From the NCBI GenBank assembly GCA_035478375.1, contig DATIJQ010000012.1, positions 1 through 28,182 on the forward strand: 28,182 nucleotides of DNA, read 5' to 3'. The notes beneath the pieces were generated by a model. That model ran no database searches, was not told the DNA's origin, and saw only the letters and a list, made by a program, of their open reading frames with translations. Below, piece after piece: positions 17,900 to 26,161 of the stretch. The stretch is from DASTDY01 sp035478375. GTDB lineage: Bacteria; Patescibacteriota; Saccharimonadia; Saccharimonadales; EFPC-124. A program made the position numbers and the translations under genes. Every line of letters starts with the position of its first letter. The first letter of the stretch is position 1.

Positions 17900-20354
17900 C
17901 TTGTATCTTTTTAAGAGCGGTAGTCATAACAATACCCTTGCCCATAACCGGCGCCCATAAGTCGCCGACTTTTTTGATGCGGGCGGGCATATTTTTAATA
18001 GTAAAATCTGTTGGGCGTAGTTTTGGCGTCACCTCATCCCAGTGCAGCGGCGTCGAAACCGTAGCGTCGGGCGTGGGGCGCACAGAATATGGCGCAGCCA
18101 GCGTTTGGCCTTCGCGATTTTGCAAAAAGTCGAGGTAGATTTTGTGTTTACGTTTGTCAGGCATTCGTTCTAGGCTGGTAAGGTCAGGCTGGCGTTTGTT
18201 GGCTTCAATCACAATGAGGTGCGCAAAATCTTTGGCTTGTTCGTAGGTGTATTTTGCGGCAAGCGGCACATAAATGTGGATACCCGTTTTACCGGAAGTT
18301 TTTGGATAACTTGGAATACCAAAATCGTCACAGACTTGTTTAACGGTGCGGGCGACTTTTATGACGTCGGTAAAAGTGCGGCCTTCGGGATCCAAATCGA
18401 CAACCAGCCAGTCTGGGTTGTTTAGGTGTTTGACGCGCGAATTCCATGGGTTAATTTCGATCGCACCAAGCTGCACCATATATAAAAGCGTGTCTAAATC
18501 ATTGCCGACAATCCAGCGCAAATTAGCGTTATTGGAGTCCGAAAAAATGTCGGCATGCGTCACCCAACCAGGCAAATGCTCGTTATTTTTTTGAAAAAAC
18601 GAAAAGCCGGTAATACCGTCCGGAAAACGATTTAGCGAATGCGGCCGGTCCTTTAAATACGGCAGCATAACAGGGGCAACGGCGCGGTAATAATCCATAA
18701 GTTGACCTTTAGTGTAGCTGTGTTTTGGGAAAAATATTTTGTCTAAATGCGTGAGTTCGAGCTTGTCTTGCGGCATGACCGTCTCCTTTTTTTGAGCATT
18801 TTTAGGCGCGGCATGCTTGGGCCGTTCGCGGTGCACGTCGGTTGGTTTTTTGTCGGCGCGCAAGCCTTTAAATTGCGGCTGGCGCATAATACTTTCGCTC
18901 GTCCATTCACTAAACGTCATTTCGCAGACCAGCTTTGGCTGGACCCAATGCACCGGTGTGTCGGGTTTAGGCAGATTGGCGAGCGAGTCGAACGGTGGCT
19001 TTTTGCGTTCGATTTTTTGCAAACTGCGCAGCAATGCCTCGCGCTGGCCGTCAGGAATGCCGCCACCAGAATGACCAACGTACGTTAATTCTCCCCTGTT
19101 ATAAAGCCCGACAATCAGCGAACCAATATACGTGCGACTGCCGCGCGGTTCGGTATAACCGCAGATCACCACCTCCTGCCGCAGGTGCGTTTTAATTTTG
19201 AGCCAAGCCGCGCCGCGGTCGTTTTCGCGGTATGGACTGTCGGCTTGTTTGGCAACGACGCCTTCTAATCCTCGGCGCTCCATTTCGGCAAACAGCGCCG
19301 TGCCTTTGCCAACCACATCGTCGCTGTAGCGCAGCACACTGCTTTTAGGCAGTACAGTTTTAAGCAATTTTTTGCGTTCAATAAGCGGCATTGCGCGTAC
19401 GTCGTGGCCGTTGCACCATAAAATGTCAAAGATAAAATACTGCAAATGACCTTGTGGGTTGCGGCGCCAGTTTTGCAATAGCTCAAAATGGGGGCGACCA
19501 TCGGCGTCGGTCACCACAATTTCGCCGTCCAAAATAACATCATATTTGAGTTCGCGCAGCGCTTCGGCAACCGGCGGGTAGTGTGTTATAAAATCGTTGC
19601 TGTTGCGCGAATACAGTTGCACGTCGGCGCCGTGTTTTGCACCAATTGCTCTAAAGCCGTCCCATTTTATTTCGAACAGCCAGTCGGTTTTGTCAAAAAT
19701 TTCGTCGACCAGTGTACATAGCATGGGGTGGACGTGCCAGGGTTTGGCAATTTTTGGGTATGTCGTAAGGTCAGGCAGGCGTTTGCTGCCAGGTAAATCA
19801 TCGACTTTGCGGCCAGTTTTTACAGAGGTATCTTGCTGTGTTATATCGCGCGTTTCGGCAAACTCATCGCCTTTTTTAATGAGTAGCCAAGCGTTCGGGT
19901 CCATATGCGCCATTTTTATAAGTGCAAATTCGCCGTGTAGTTTTTTGCCGTGTAAAATAAAGGTGATGTGCCCTTTTTTGAGCGCGACGCGCAATGTTTT
20001 TTGCGGATCGGCTGTGGGCGTGCGCGGTTCGTACCAGCCTTCGTCCCAAATAATAACGTTACCCGCGCCGTAGTTGCCTTCGGGGATGACGCCTTCGAAC
20101 TTGCGATAATCGTATGGGTGGTCTTCGACCATAACTGCCAAATGGTGTTCGTGCGGGTCAAGCGACGGCCCTTTGGGCACTGCCCAACTCTTAAGCACAC
20201 CGTCGAGCTCTAACCTAAAATCGTAATGCAGCCGCGACGCGTGGTGTTCTTGCACCACAAACGCTAATTTTTTACTGCGCGCTTTTGGTATATCGCCGGC
20301 TGGTTCCGGCGTGTGCTCAAAGTTGCGTTTGGCGTTATATTTTTTAAGCGGCAT
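17889..20354 (-). CDS. ligD: NHEJ DNA ligase D, three-domain form
   Basis: An 821-residue fusion with domains in the order phosphoesterase, ligase, polymerase. The phosphoesterase (about 20-165) shows HHASRLHYDFRLE (His37, His43, Asp45). The ATP-dependent ligase (about 205-500) has the adenylated Lys230 in EIKWDGFR, then DGEIV and WLKIK. The primase-like polymerase (about 530-800) has the metal pair Asp653/Asp655 in VVDLDPEGRT and KTSGKTGIHIYVP. All three active sites look intact, as in the Pseudomonas-type enzyme. Together with Ku it should repair double-strand breaks by end joining. The ATG at 20354 overlaps ku by 11 nt; an ATG 10 codons upstream would lie deeper in ku. Confidence 0.96.
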   Translation of the reverse strand: MPLKKYNAKRNFEHTPEPAGDIPKARSKKLAFVVQEHHASRLHYDFRLELDGVLKSWAVPKGPSLDPHEHHLAVMVEDHPYDYRKFEGVIPEGNYGAGNVIIWDEGWYEPRTPTADPQKTLRVALKKGHITFILHGKKLHGEFALIKMAHMDPNAWLLIKKGDEFAETRDITQQDTSVKTGRKVDDLPGSKRLPDLTTYPKIAKPWHVHPMLCTLVDEIFDKTDWLFEIKWDGFRAIGAKHGADVQLYSRNSNDFITHYPPVAEALRELKYDVILDGEIVVTDADGRPHFELLQNWRRNPQGHLQYFIFDILWCNGHDVRAMPLIERKKLLKTVLPKSSVLRYSDDVVGKGTALFAEMERRGLEGVVAKQADSPYRENDRGAAWLKIKTHLRQEVVICGYTEPRGSRTYIGSLIVGLYNRGELTYVGHSGGGIPDGQREALLRSLQKIERKKPPFDSLANLPKPDTPVHWVQPKLVCEMTFSEWTSESIMRQPQFKGLRADKKPTDVHRERPKHAAPKNAQKKETVMPQDKLELTHLDKIFFPKHSYTKGQLMDYYRAVAPVMLPYLKDRPHSLNRFPDGITGFSFFQKNNEHLPGWVTHADIFSDSNNANLRWIVGNDLDTLLYMVQLGAIEINPWNSRVKHLNNPDWLVVDLDPEGRTFTDVIKVARTVKQVCDDFGIPSYPKTSGKTGIHIYVPLAAKYTYEQAKDFAHLIVIEANKRQPDLTSLERMPDKRKHKIYLDFLQNREGQTLAAPYSVRPTPDATVSTPLHWDEVTPKLRPTDFTIKNMPARIKKVGDLWAPVMGKGIVMTTALKKIQASD

Positions 20355-21123
20355 CTTTTTTGGCAAGGCTGGCTTTGAGCGCACTCATTAAGTCTTTAGA
20401 TGACGTATGTTTGGGCGATGTGGATTTTTTGCCGCTCACTTTTTTGCCTTTGGTTTTGTCGGCGATCACCTTTTCGAGTTCTTCGGTGTACGTATCGTGG
20501 AAATCTTCGGCAACAAACGGTTTTGTTTCTTGGGCAATTAATTTAATCGCCATTTTTACTTCGGCAGACGATGCCGGTGTTTCGGACGGGAATTTTAGGT
20601 TAGTGGCTTCGCGCAAATCGGTTGGGAACCGCATTTGGTTTAAAACAAGCGCCCGACCCACTGGTTTTATAGCACCTAAATGTTCGCGCTGGTGCATAAC
20701 GTATTTGGTAAGCGCCAGTTTGTCGGATTGTTCTAATGCGGCGTGCAGCAGCGCGTAAGCTTTTTCGCCACCTTTAACTGGTTCCAGATAATACGGTTTT
20801 TCGAAATACCGTATATCAATGTCGCCTCCTTGCACAAACTGTTGTATATCTATTGTTGGCGATGTGCGTGCGTCAATTTTATCTAAATCTTTTTGACTGA
20901 GCACGACGTAATCGCCGTCGCGATATTCGTAACCTTTTACAATGTCATCCCATGGCACTTCTTGGCCGTCGGCGCGGCAAATGCGGGCAAAACGTATGGG
21001 TGATTTGTCTTGTTTGTGCAGCATGTCGAGGTCAATGCCTTCGCGCGGGTGCACGCCACTAAACATTCGCACAGGAATGTTGACGAGGCCAAAACTTATT
21101 GAACCAGTCCAAATAGGTCGCAT
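20344..21123 (-). CDS. ku: Bacterial Ku protein
   Basis: A 259-residue Ku homodimer subunit. It begins MRPIWTGSISFGLVNIPVR, continues with the bridge region RICRADGQEVPWDDIVKGYEY, EKPYYLEPVKGGEKAYALL and VMHQREHLGAIKPVGRALVL, and ends in a Lys/Ser-rich tail typical of LigD-interacting Ku. It encircles DNA ends and recruits LigD, encoded next. The family start at 21123 has TACCAT 7 nt upstream and TTGCTT with a 16-nt spacer (21153-21158), and no Shine-Dalgarno, so the mRNA is probably leaderless; an upstream frame extension of nine codons lies over this promoter. Confidence 0.96.
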   Translation of the reverse strand: MRPIWTGSISFGLVNIPVRMFSGVHPREGIDLDMLHKQDKSPIRFARICRADGQEVPWDDIVKGYEYRDGDYVVLSQKDLDKIDARTSPTIDIQQFVQGGDIDIRYFEKPYYLEPVKGGEKAYALLHAALEQSDKLALTKYVMHQREHLGAIKPVGRALVLNQMRFPTDLREATNLKFPSETPASSAEVKMAIKLIAQETKPFVAEDFHDTYTEELEKVIADKTKGKKVSGKKSTSPKHTSSKDLMSALKASLAKKDAA

Positions 21124-21168
21124 AGTTCTTATGGTAGCAAGCTCCAACAAAAAAGCAAATTAAAAGAT

Positions 21169-21200
21169 ATGTGCGGACGGTATGCCTCCTCTGAAGTCGT
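21169..21200 (+). pseudogene. Possible 5' remnant of an SRAP (HMCES/YedK) gene
   Basis: The ATG at 21169 opens with MCGRYASSEV. MCGRY(A/T) with the catalytic Cys2 is the nearly invariant start of SRAP proteins, which crosslink to abasic sites in single-stranded DNA. The similarity stops after about ten residues, where the inverted repeat begins to dominate. The remaining open frame shows no SRAP motif. It may be chance, but position next to the ku-ligD repair operon is suggestive. Confidence 0.25.
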
Positions 21201-21269
21201 TGTGCTTCCCGCTAAGCCGGTCGAACTGATTTGTTCGGACGGCGACGACTTCAGAGGAGGCATACCGTC
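21176..21269. repeat. 25-bp perfect inverted repeat with 44-nt loop
   Basis: The 25 bases at 21176-21200 (starting GACGGTATGCC) are the exact reverse complement of 21245-21269 (ending GGCATACCGTC). Three more pairs with G-U wobble can extend it inward, and the loop holds a smaller CGAAC/GTTCG hairpin. It lies between ku and the convergent side of the PQ-loop gene (minus strand, upstream of ku). It could end transcription of the latter, but no T-run follows. Confidence 0.85.
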
Positions 21270-21291
21270 ACAGCACTCATTATTAAATTAC

Positions 21292-21918
21292 CTACTCTGC
21301 AGGCTCGAGTTCTTCACTAAATTCTTCGTCGTCAGTAGAGCTATAATCGCGCTCCATACGCCATTTACTATACACAATCGCCACCACAATCACTCCACTA
21401 TTAAGCGCTGCGTAAATTGGGTAAATAATAAGGACTGATGCCGGGTTTTGGACTGCCAAAATAGAGCAAACACCCGCAACCGTACCAAGCACCCATGTCA
21501 CCAAGGTTTCTTCGTACGGCTTTTTGTAGGCTTTTATAGTAATGAGCGCGGCACCGAGGGCATCGACTGCAATCGAAACTAAAAGCGCCAAAGTTGGTTC
21601 ACGCGTAATCCCCCATAGTGCAATACCACCCGCGGCAACTGCCAATGTTAGCTTATCGCGCTTGCTAAAACTGCCATCACCAAACTTAAAAGAGAGCAAA
21701 AAAATAAGACCATTACCAACAATGTGCGCTAAGATTATCCAAAGCGATTGATTGCCACCTTTTGCCAACTGCGCTGCAAACATCACTGCGCCAAGTACAA
21801 ACCAAATAAACCAACCGGCGCGTTCGGGTCGGGTCTTGCCACGCAGCACGTTAGCAATATACGGCACATATTGCGCAATCGAAAATATCGCAGACAGTAT
21901 TCCAAAAATTGTTAGCAC
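21292..21918 (-). CDS. PQ-loop-like membrane protein
   Basis: A 208-residue protein with about seven hydrophobic helices. Near the N-terminus, AQYVPYIANVLRGKTRPERAGW resembles the PQ-loop/SemiSWEET repeat (proline at the helix kink followed by a basic loop and a Trp), and a second, weaker copy occurs near TIKAYKKPYEETLVTW. This suggests a duplicated three-helix transporter-like fold; the substrate is unknown. The C-terminus is acidic. The start is a GTG at 21918, inside an inverted repeat GTTAGCA (21911-21917)/TGCTAAC (21927-21933); an upstream ATG in that frame hits a stop. Confidence 0.65.
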   Translation of the reverse strand: MLTIFGILSAIFSIAQYVPYIANVLRGKTRPERAGWFIWFVLGAVMFAAQLAKGGNQSLWIILAHIVGNGLIFLLSFKFGDGSFSKRDKLTLAVAAGGIALWGITREPTLALLVSIAVDALGAALITIKAYKKPYEETLVTWVLGTVAGVCSILAVQNPASVLIIYPIYAALNSGVIVVAIVYSKWRMERDYSSTDDEEFSEELEPAE

Positions 21919-21959
21919 AATGCTTATGCTAACATGCGCACACTGTGCGTGGGTATGGC

Positions 21960-22023
21960 ACGTTTTTGGAACGTTTTTACAACATTTTTAGAACTCGCGC
22001 AGCGGGCCGGCAACGTGTACACT
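21960..22023 (+). promoter_or_regulatory. Three 11-bp tandem repeats upstream of the P-type ATPase
   Basis: ACGTTTTTGGA (21960-21970), ACGTTTTTACA (21971-21981) and ACATTTTTAGA (21982-21992) are contiguous direct repeats of exactly 11 bp. A -10 box TACACT (22018-22023) follows, 7 nt before the ATG, with no good -35. Three same-face sites ending near -38 fit activator binding; 11-bp direct repeats are the usual site form of OmpR/PhoB-type response regulators. A palindrome CGCACA-C-TGTGCG lies just upstream (21937-21949). Confidence 0.6.
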
Positions 22024-22030
22024 TAGTGCA

Positions 22031-24346
22031 ATGGACGAACTTATAAATCAGCATGGATTAACCACCGAACAAGTCATCGAACGCACGGCAGCCGGCCAAA
22101 TAAACCGTGTGCACGACCGCACTAGCCGCAGCATTGGTGATATTGTGCGGACCAATATTTTTACGCGTTTTAACCTACTTTTGGGAGTTTTAACAGTAGT
22201 CGTTCTGGCAGTTGGTTCACCCACGGATGCGCTGTTTGGCTTAGTGATTATTTTTAACAGCGCCATTGGCGTGGTGCAAGAAATCCGCGCCAAGCAAACG
22301 CTCGATAAACTAGCTTTTGTGACCACACCAATGGCTGACGTGCTTCGCGACGGTGCGACTAAACGCATCGCTGCAGCCGATATTGTGCTTGGCGATGTCA
22401 TTCATATAAATAGTGGCGACGAAGTGCCAGCCGACGCTAAAATTTTAAGCAGCGATGGACTCGAAGTCGACGAGTCGCTATTAACTGGCGAGTCCGAACC
22501 CGTCACAAAAAAACCAGGCACTGCTGTGCTGTCGGGTTCGATCGCCGTTGCTGGCCATGCACTTGCTCAAACCACCGCCGTTGGTGCGCAGGCTTACGCG
22601 CACCAGCTTGCCGCAAAAGTTAAAAAATTTAGTATTGCACGGTCGGAACTCATTGATGCAACCAACAAATTACTCAAATACATTAGCTGGCTGATCGTAC
22701 TCGTAGCGCCGCTTATGGTGCTTGGTCAGTTGCACAGCAACGGTGGCGATTGGCACGAAGCATTGGTCCGCGCCACTGCCGCAATTGTTGGCATGGTGCC
22801 CGAAGGTTTGGTATTGCTGACCTCGCTGGCGTTTGCGTTGGCGATTATAACCTTGGCCCGGCGGCAAGTCTTAGTGCAGCAATTGCCGGCAGTCGAAGGG
22901 CTGGCACGCGTCGACGTCATTTGCCTAGACAAAACCGGCACACTAACCGAACGCGATATTGTTTTCGAAGAACTCAGCTTGTTACCTGGCGCTAAAAAAT
23001 CAGAAGTTGCAAGCGTGTTGGCTACCTTTGCCGCCACGCCAAATTCCGCAACGTTAAAAGCGTTACACATTGCGTTCAATCAAAAGCCATTGACCACAAA
23101 GGCAACCGTCGCCTTTTCGTCGGCCCGCAAATGGAGCGCAGTTAGCGTGAGCGACACAGCTCACTGGGTCATGGGCGCACCCGAAGTGCTACTCGGCAAA
23201 ACCGACGCCGCGCGCGAGCAAGCGGCAAAAATCGCCACGACCGGCAAGCGTGTCTTGCTGCTTGCCACAACAACTAAAATGCCAACATCTGCTACCGCGC
23301 CGCAAAATCTCAAGCCCGCAGCATTATTAATTTTGGGCGAAAAGATTCGTAGCGACGCCAAACAAACGCTCCATTTTTTTGCCGAGCAAGGCGTAATAAT
23401 AAACATCCTATCGGGTGATAACCCGCACACAGTGGGCGCAGTAGCAGCCGAAGTTGGCGTTGCGGGTAAGGCATTCGACGCTCGCAATTTACCGACAGAC
23501 CATATAGCACTGGCAAATCTACTACAAACCACCCACATTTTTGGCCGCGTTACTCCAGAACAAAAACGTGCCATTATTAAAGCCTTGCAAGCCAAAGGCC
23601 ATGTCGTTGCCATGACTGGCGACGGCGTCAACGATGCACTCGCCTTAAAAGACGCCGACATTGGCATTGCCATGGGTAACGCCGCGCCAGCCACAAAAGG
23701 TATTGCCGAGATTGTGTTGCTAGACAGCCAGTTCGCCCGTCTGCCGGCCGTACTGGCCGAAGGCCGCCGCGTTATTGCCAATATCGAACGCGTTGCTAAC
23801 CTGTTTGTTATAAAAAATGTCTACTCGTTGTTGCTTGCAATTGGCGTGACACTGCTGGCAGTGCCATTCCCGTTTTTGCCGCGACATTTGACTATAATTT
23901 CGGCCCTCACTATTGGTATTCCAGCGTTCTTTTTGGCATTAGCGCCCAATAATCAACGCTACCGCCCAGGATTTTTAAAGCGTGTACTAGGTTTTGCGCT
24001 GCCTGCCGGCGCCGTTATTGCCTTAGGAGTTGGTGCGATTTACGCGTTCTTACAACTTGGCGTTGTTGGCGGCATTAGTACAGGGTGTTCGCTTGTCATT
24101 GTTGTTATTGGCACATGGATTTTATTCCGTCTCGCCCAACCGTTTAATTGGTGGAAACTGTTACTTGTTGCGCTTGTGCCAATTAGTTTTGGCGCACTTT
24201 TGTTCTCCCCGGCGGCCAGCACTATTTTGGACTTCGCAGTAACTGCGCCAATTTTGCGGTACTCACTTATTATTGGCGCGGTCGGTGCGGTACTTACAGA
24301 GATTGTATGGCAGTTGTCACATGCGCGGCAATCGCGTCATAATTGA
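22031..24346 (+). CDS. Cation-translocating P-type ATPase, CtpE-like
   Basis: A 771-residue P-type ATPase. The actuator loop is LTGES (152-155), the phosphorylated Asp300 is in DKTGTLTE, and the hinge TGDGVNDA is at 529-536. The membrane motif MVPEGLVLLTS (256-264) is that of the CtpE group, which in mycobacteria takes part in calcium uptake, rather than the CPx metal pumps; no heavy-metal N-terminal domain is present. The nucleotide domain is short. About ten membrane helices. A leaderless start is likely. The last 53 nt overlap the convergent kinase gene. Confidence 0.92.
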   Translation: MDELINQHGLTTEQVIERTAAGQINRVHDRTSRSIGDIVRTNIFTRFNLLLGVLTVVVLAVGSPTDALFGLVIIFNSAIGVVQEIRAKQTLDKLAFVTTPMADVLRDGATKRIAAADIVLGDVIHINSGDEVPADAKILSSDGLEVDESLLTGESEPVTKKPGTAVLSGSIAVAGHALAQTTAVGAQAYAHQLAAKVKKFSIARSELIDATNKLLKYISWLIVLVAPLMVLGQLHSNGGDWHEALVRATAAIVGMVPEGLVLLTSLAFALAIITLARRQVLVQQLPAVEGLARVDVICLDKTGTLTERDIVFEELSLLPGAKKSEVASVLATFAATPNSATLKALHIAFNQKPLTTKATVAFSSARKWSAVSVSDTAHWVMGAPEVLLGKTDAAREQAAKIATTGKRVLLLATTTKMPTSATAPQNLKPAALLILGEKIRSDAKQTLHFFAEQGVIINILSGDNPHTVGAVAAEVGVAGKAFDARNLPTDHIALANLLQTTHIFGRVTPEQKRAIIKALQAKGHVVAMTGDGVNDALALKDADIGIAMGNAAPATKGIAEIVLLDSQFARLPAVLAEGRRVIANIERVANLFVIKNVYSLLLAIGVTLLAVPFPFLPRHLTIISALTIGIPAFFLALAPNNQRYRPGFLKRVLGFALPAGAVIALGVGAIYAFLQLGVVGGISTGCSLVIVVIGTWILFRLAQPFNWWKLLLVALVPISFGALLFSPAASTILDFAVTAPILRYSLIIGAVGAVLTEIVWQLSHARQSRHN

Positions 24347-24860
24347 CGGTTGTAAAGTCGGTTGTTTCAATTTCGAGCGTTATATTTGCCACGTTTAACA
24401 CCGGGATTTTGCCACCAGCATGGGCCTTGCGGATTTCGGCCATACTAACTTCTTCGACATGTCCGGCATGCTGTTCGCCTGTCTTTTTACGCGACATATA
24501 TCGTTCAAAAATGGCCGGCTCTTCGGCCCAACATAAAATTTGCACAATTGGCACGCCAAACTTTTTGGCAATGGCCGCAAACCGATCGTCGTCGATGCCG
24601 GCTTTAAAGTTACTTTCTAAAATAACGGCGTGGCCAACGGCTAATTCGCCCTCTGTAATGTAATCCATAATACGGTGAGCAGCTGCACTTGCATGGTGTG
24701 ACCAACTTTTATCGCTGTAGCCGAGCGTGTCAAATAACTTGTCTTTTATGGCGTCTTTCGAAACACGTAAAACGCCAAGCCGCGTGGCAAGTCCGTCAGC
24801 CATCCGCGTTTTTCCCGTCGCTGGGAAGCCGGTGATAATAACAATATATGGTTTGCTCAT
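24294..24860 (-). CDS. P-loop kinase (AAA_33/zeta-toxin-like)
   Basis: A 188-residue P-loop NTPase. The Walker A is GFPATGKT at 11-18; a conserved SKDAIKD follows near 34, and HAVILESNF (about 78-86) serves as the Walker B-like strand. A basic lid region (FERYMSRKKTGEQHAGH) precedes the C-terminus. The pattern fits small kinases that phosphorylate a nucleoside, sugar or antibiotic; the substrate is unknown. No antitoxin gene is adjacent, so a toxin role is unlikely. TATACT lies 6 nt before the ATG, and the gene is divergent from the CDP-alcohol gene across 55 nt. Confidence 0.8.
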   Translation of the reverse strand: MSKPYIVIITGFPATGKTRMADGLATRLGVLRVSKDAIKDKLFDTLGYSDKSWSHHASAAAHRIMDYITEGELAVGHAVILESNFKAGIDDDRFAAIAKKFGVPIVQILCWAEEPAIFERYMSRKKTGEQHAGHVEEVSMAEIRKAHAGGKIPVLNVANITLEIETTDFTTVNYDAIAAHVTTAIQSL

Positions 24861-24915
24861 ACATGCAGTATAGCAACTTAAGCTATTTTACAGCTAAAAT
24901 GATAAGATAAAAGTA

Positions 24916-25542
24916 ATGGAAGCTATAAAGCAGCATATCCGTAACGGCGTCCGTCGCGTCGCGCACTGGGTCAATCACCTAAGTCGCGGCAAAGTTACAC
25001 CAAACCAAGTCACGATTGTTGGCCTGCTGGCACACATCCCAATTGCCTGGCTTATCGCCACAGGCAACAATGTGTGGGCGGCAATTTTGCTGATCATTTT
25101 TGGCTTATTTGACACGTTGGACGGCGAATTGGCACGGCTGCAAAAGCGCACTTCTGCACAAGGTATGTTCCTCGACGCCAGCACTGATCGCATGAAAGAA
25201 GTGCTTATTTATTCTGGCGCGGCCTACGCCCTTGCTGCCAGTGCTCACCCAATGGCAGCAGTGTGGGCAGTGGGTGCATGCGGCGCGTCCCTGTGCGTCA
25301 GCTACGTAAAAGCCAAGGGCGAGGCAGCAATTGCGACGCAAAAAAACTTTGACCCGGCAGCTCTCAACCGCGTTTTTAAAGACGGCTTTTTTACATTTGA
25401 GGTACGCATGGCAGCGATTATTTTGGGCGTACTACTAAACCAGCTGCTTATTGCTGTCGTGGTTGTGACCATTTTTGCTGCCTTCACCGCGTTGCAACGG
25501 TTGATTCGAATTTTTAAGGCGCTTACAGATGTTCACCATTGA
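24916..25542 (+). CDS. CDP-alcohol phosphatidyltransferase
   Basis: A 208-residue membrane enzyme with the complete catalytic signature D-x2-D-G-x2-A-R-x8-G-x3-D-x3-D, here DTLDGELAR then GMFLDASTD (about residues 66-92). It transfers a phosphoalcohol from a CDP-linked lipid or alcohol to an acceptor, giving phosphatidylglycerol phosphate, phosphatidylinositol phosphate or a related lipid; the acceptor cannot be told. About five or six helices. It overlaps the PHP gene by 14 nt, and a cytidylyltransferase-like gene lies two genes on, so the operon probably makes a phospholipid. Confidence 0.92.
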   Translation: MEAIKQHIRNGVRRVAHWVNHLSRGKVTPNQVTIVGLLAHIPIAWLIATGNNVWAAILLIIFGLFDTLDGELARLQKRTSAQGMFLDASTDRMKEVLIYSGAAYALAASAHPMAAVWAVGACGASLCVSYVKAKGEAAIATQKNFDPAALNRVFKDGFFTFEVRMAAIILGVLLNQLLIAVVVVTIFAAFTALQRLIRIFKALTDVHH

Positions 25543-26161
25543 TTTACATACCCACTCGCAGGCCTCCCCGGACGGTGCATTAACCTTGGCCGATTACGAG
25601 CGCAGTCCGCTCGATTTTATTGCCATCACCGACCATGACCGCATTGATTTCGCACTCGGCGCCAAAGCTAAACTCGGCGCCAAAATTATTGTTGGCGAAG
25701 AAATTACTACACGCGATGGCGAACTTATTGGTCTGTTTTTGACCCATGCCATCCCACCAAAACTCAGTGCCACTCAAACCATTACAGCCATCAAAAAACA
25801 AGGGGGGTTAGTGTACGTGCCGCATCCGTTCGAAACAGTGCGCAAAGGCGTGCAAAAGCCAACGCTCGATGCCATTGCCAAAGAAGTTGACATTATAGAA
25901 ACCCATAATGGACGCGCTGTCTTCCAAAATTACGGCTGCCACGCCCGCACTTGGGTAAAAGAGCACGAAGTCGCCGCCGCCAGTAGTAGCGATGCCCATG
26001 GCCCTTACGGTTGGAACCGCACATACAGCTTTATTGCCGCCGAGCCAACTACCAAAAACCTGCCCGATTTATTGCGCACGGCAAACAAACGGCGGAACGA
26101 TACGGTGGGGCTTGGTATTTTATATCCAAAAATTAATCGGCTAAGGCGCCATCATGCATGA
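25529..26161 (+). CDS. PHP-domain phosphoesterase
   Basis: A 210-residue polymerase-and-histidinol-phosphatase domain protein. Metal ligands are visible in order: DLHTHS near the N-terminus, ITDHDR, GEEITT, HPFE, ETHNGR and SSDAHG. Such enzymes hydrolyse phosphoesters (nucleotides, sugar phosphates, histidinol phosphate). Being between two lipid-headgroup enzymes with overlaps on both sides (14 and 8 nt), it may act on an intermediate of the same pathway; that is inference. No signal peptide. Confidence 0.9.
   Translation: MFTIDLHTHSQASPDGALTLADYERSPLDFIAITDHDRIDFALGAKAKLGAKIIVGEEITTRDGELIGLFLTHAIPPKLSATQTITAIKKQGGLVYVPHPFETVRKGVQKPTLDAIAKEVDIIETHNGRAVFQNYGCHARTWVKEHEVAAASSSDAHGPYGWNRTYSFIAAEPTTKNLPDLLRTANKRRNDTVGLGILYPKINRLRRHHA

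Noticed and set aside
21169..21438. Open frame of 89 codons starting MCGRYASS
   Set aside because: Only the first ten residues look like SRAP; the rest lacks its motifs, runs through the inverted repeat and overlaps the end of the PQ-loop gene. Kept only as a possible remnant.
24294..24860. Zeta-type toxin of a toxin-antitoxin pair
   Set aside because: The fold resembles zeta-like kinases, but no small antitoxin gene lies beside it and its promoter is independent.
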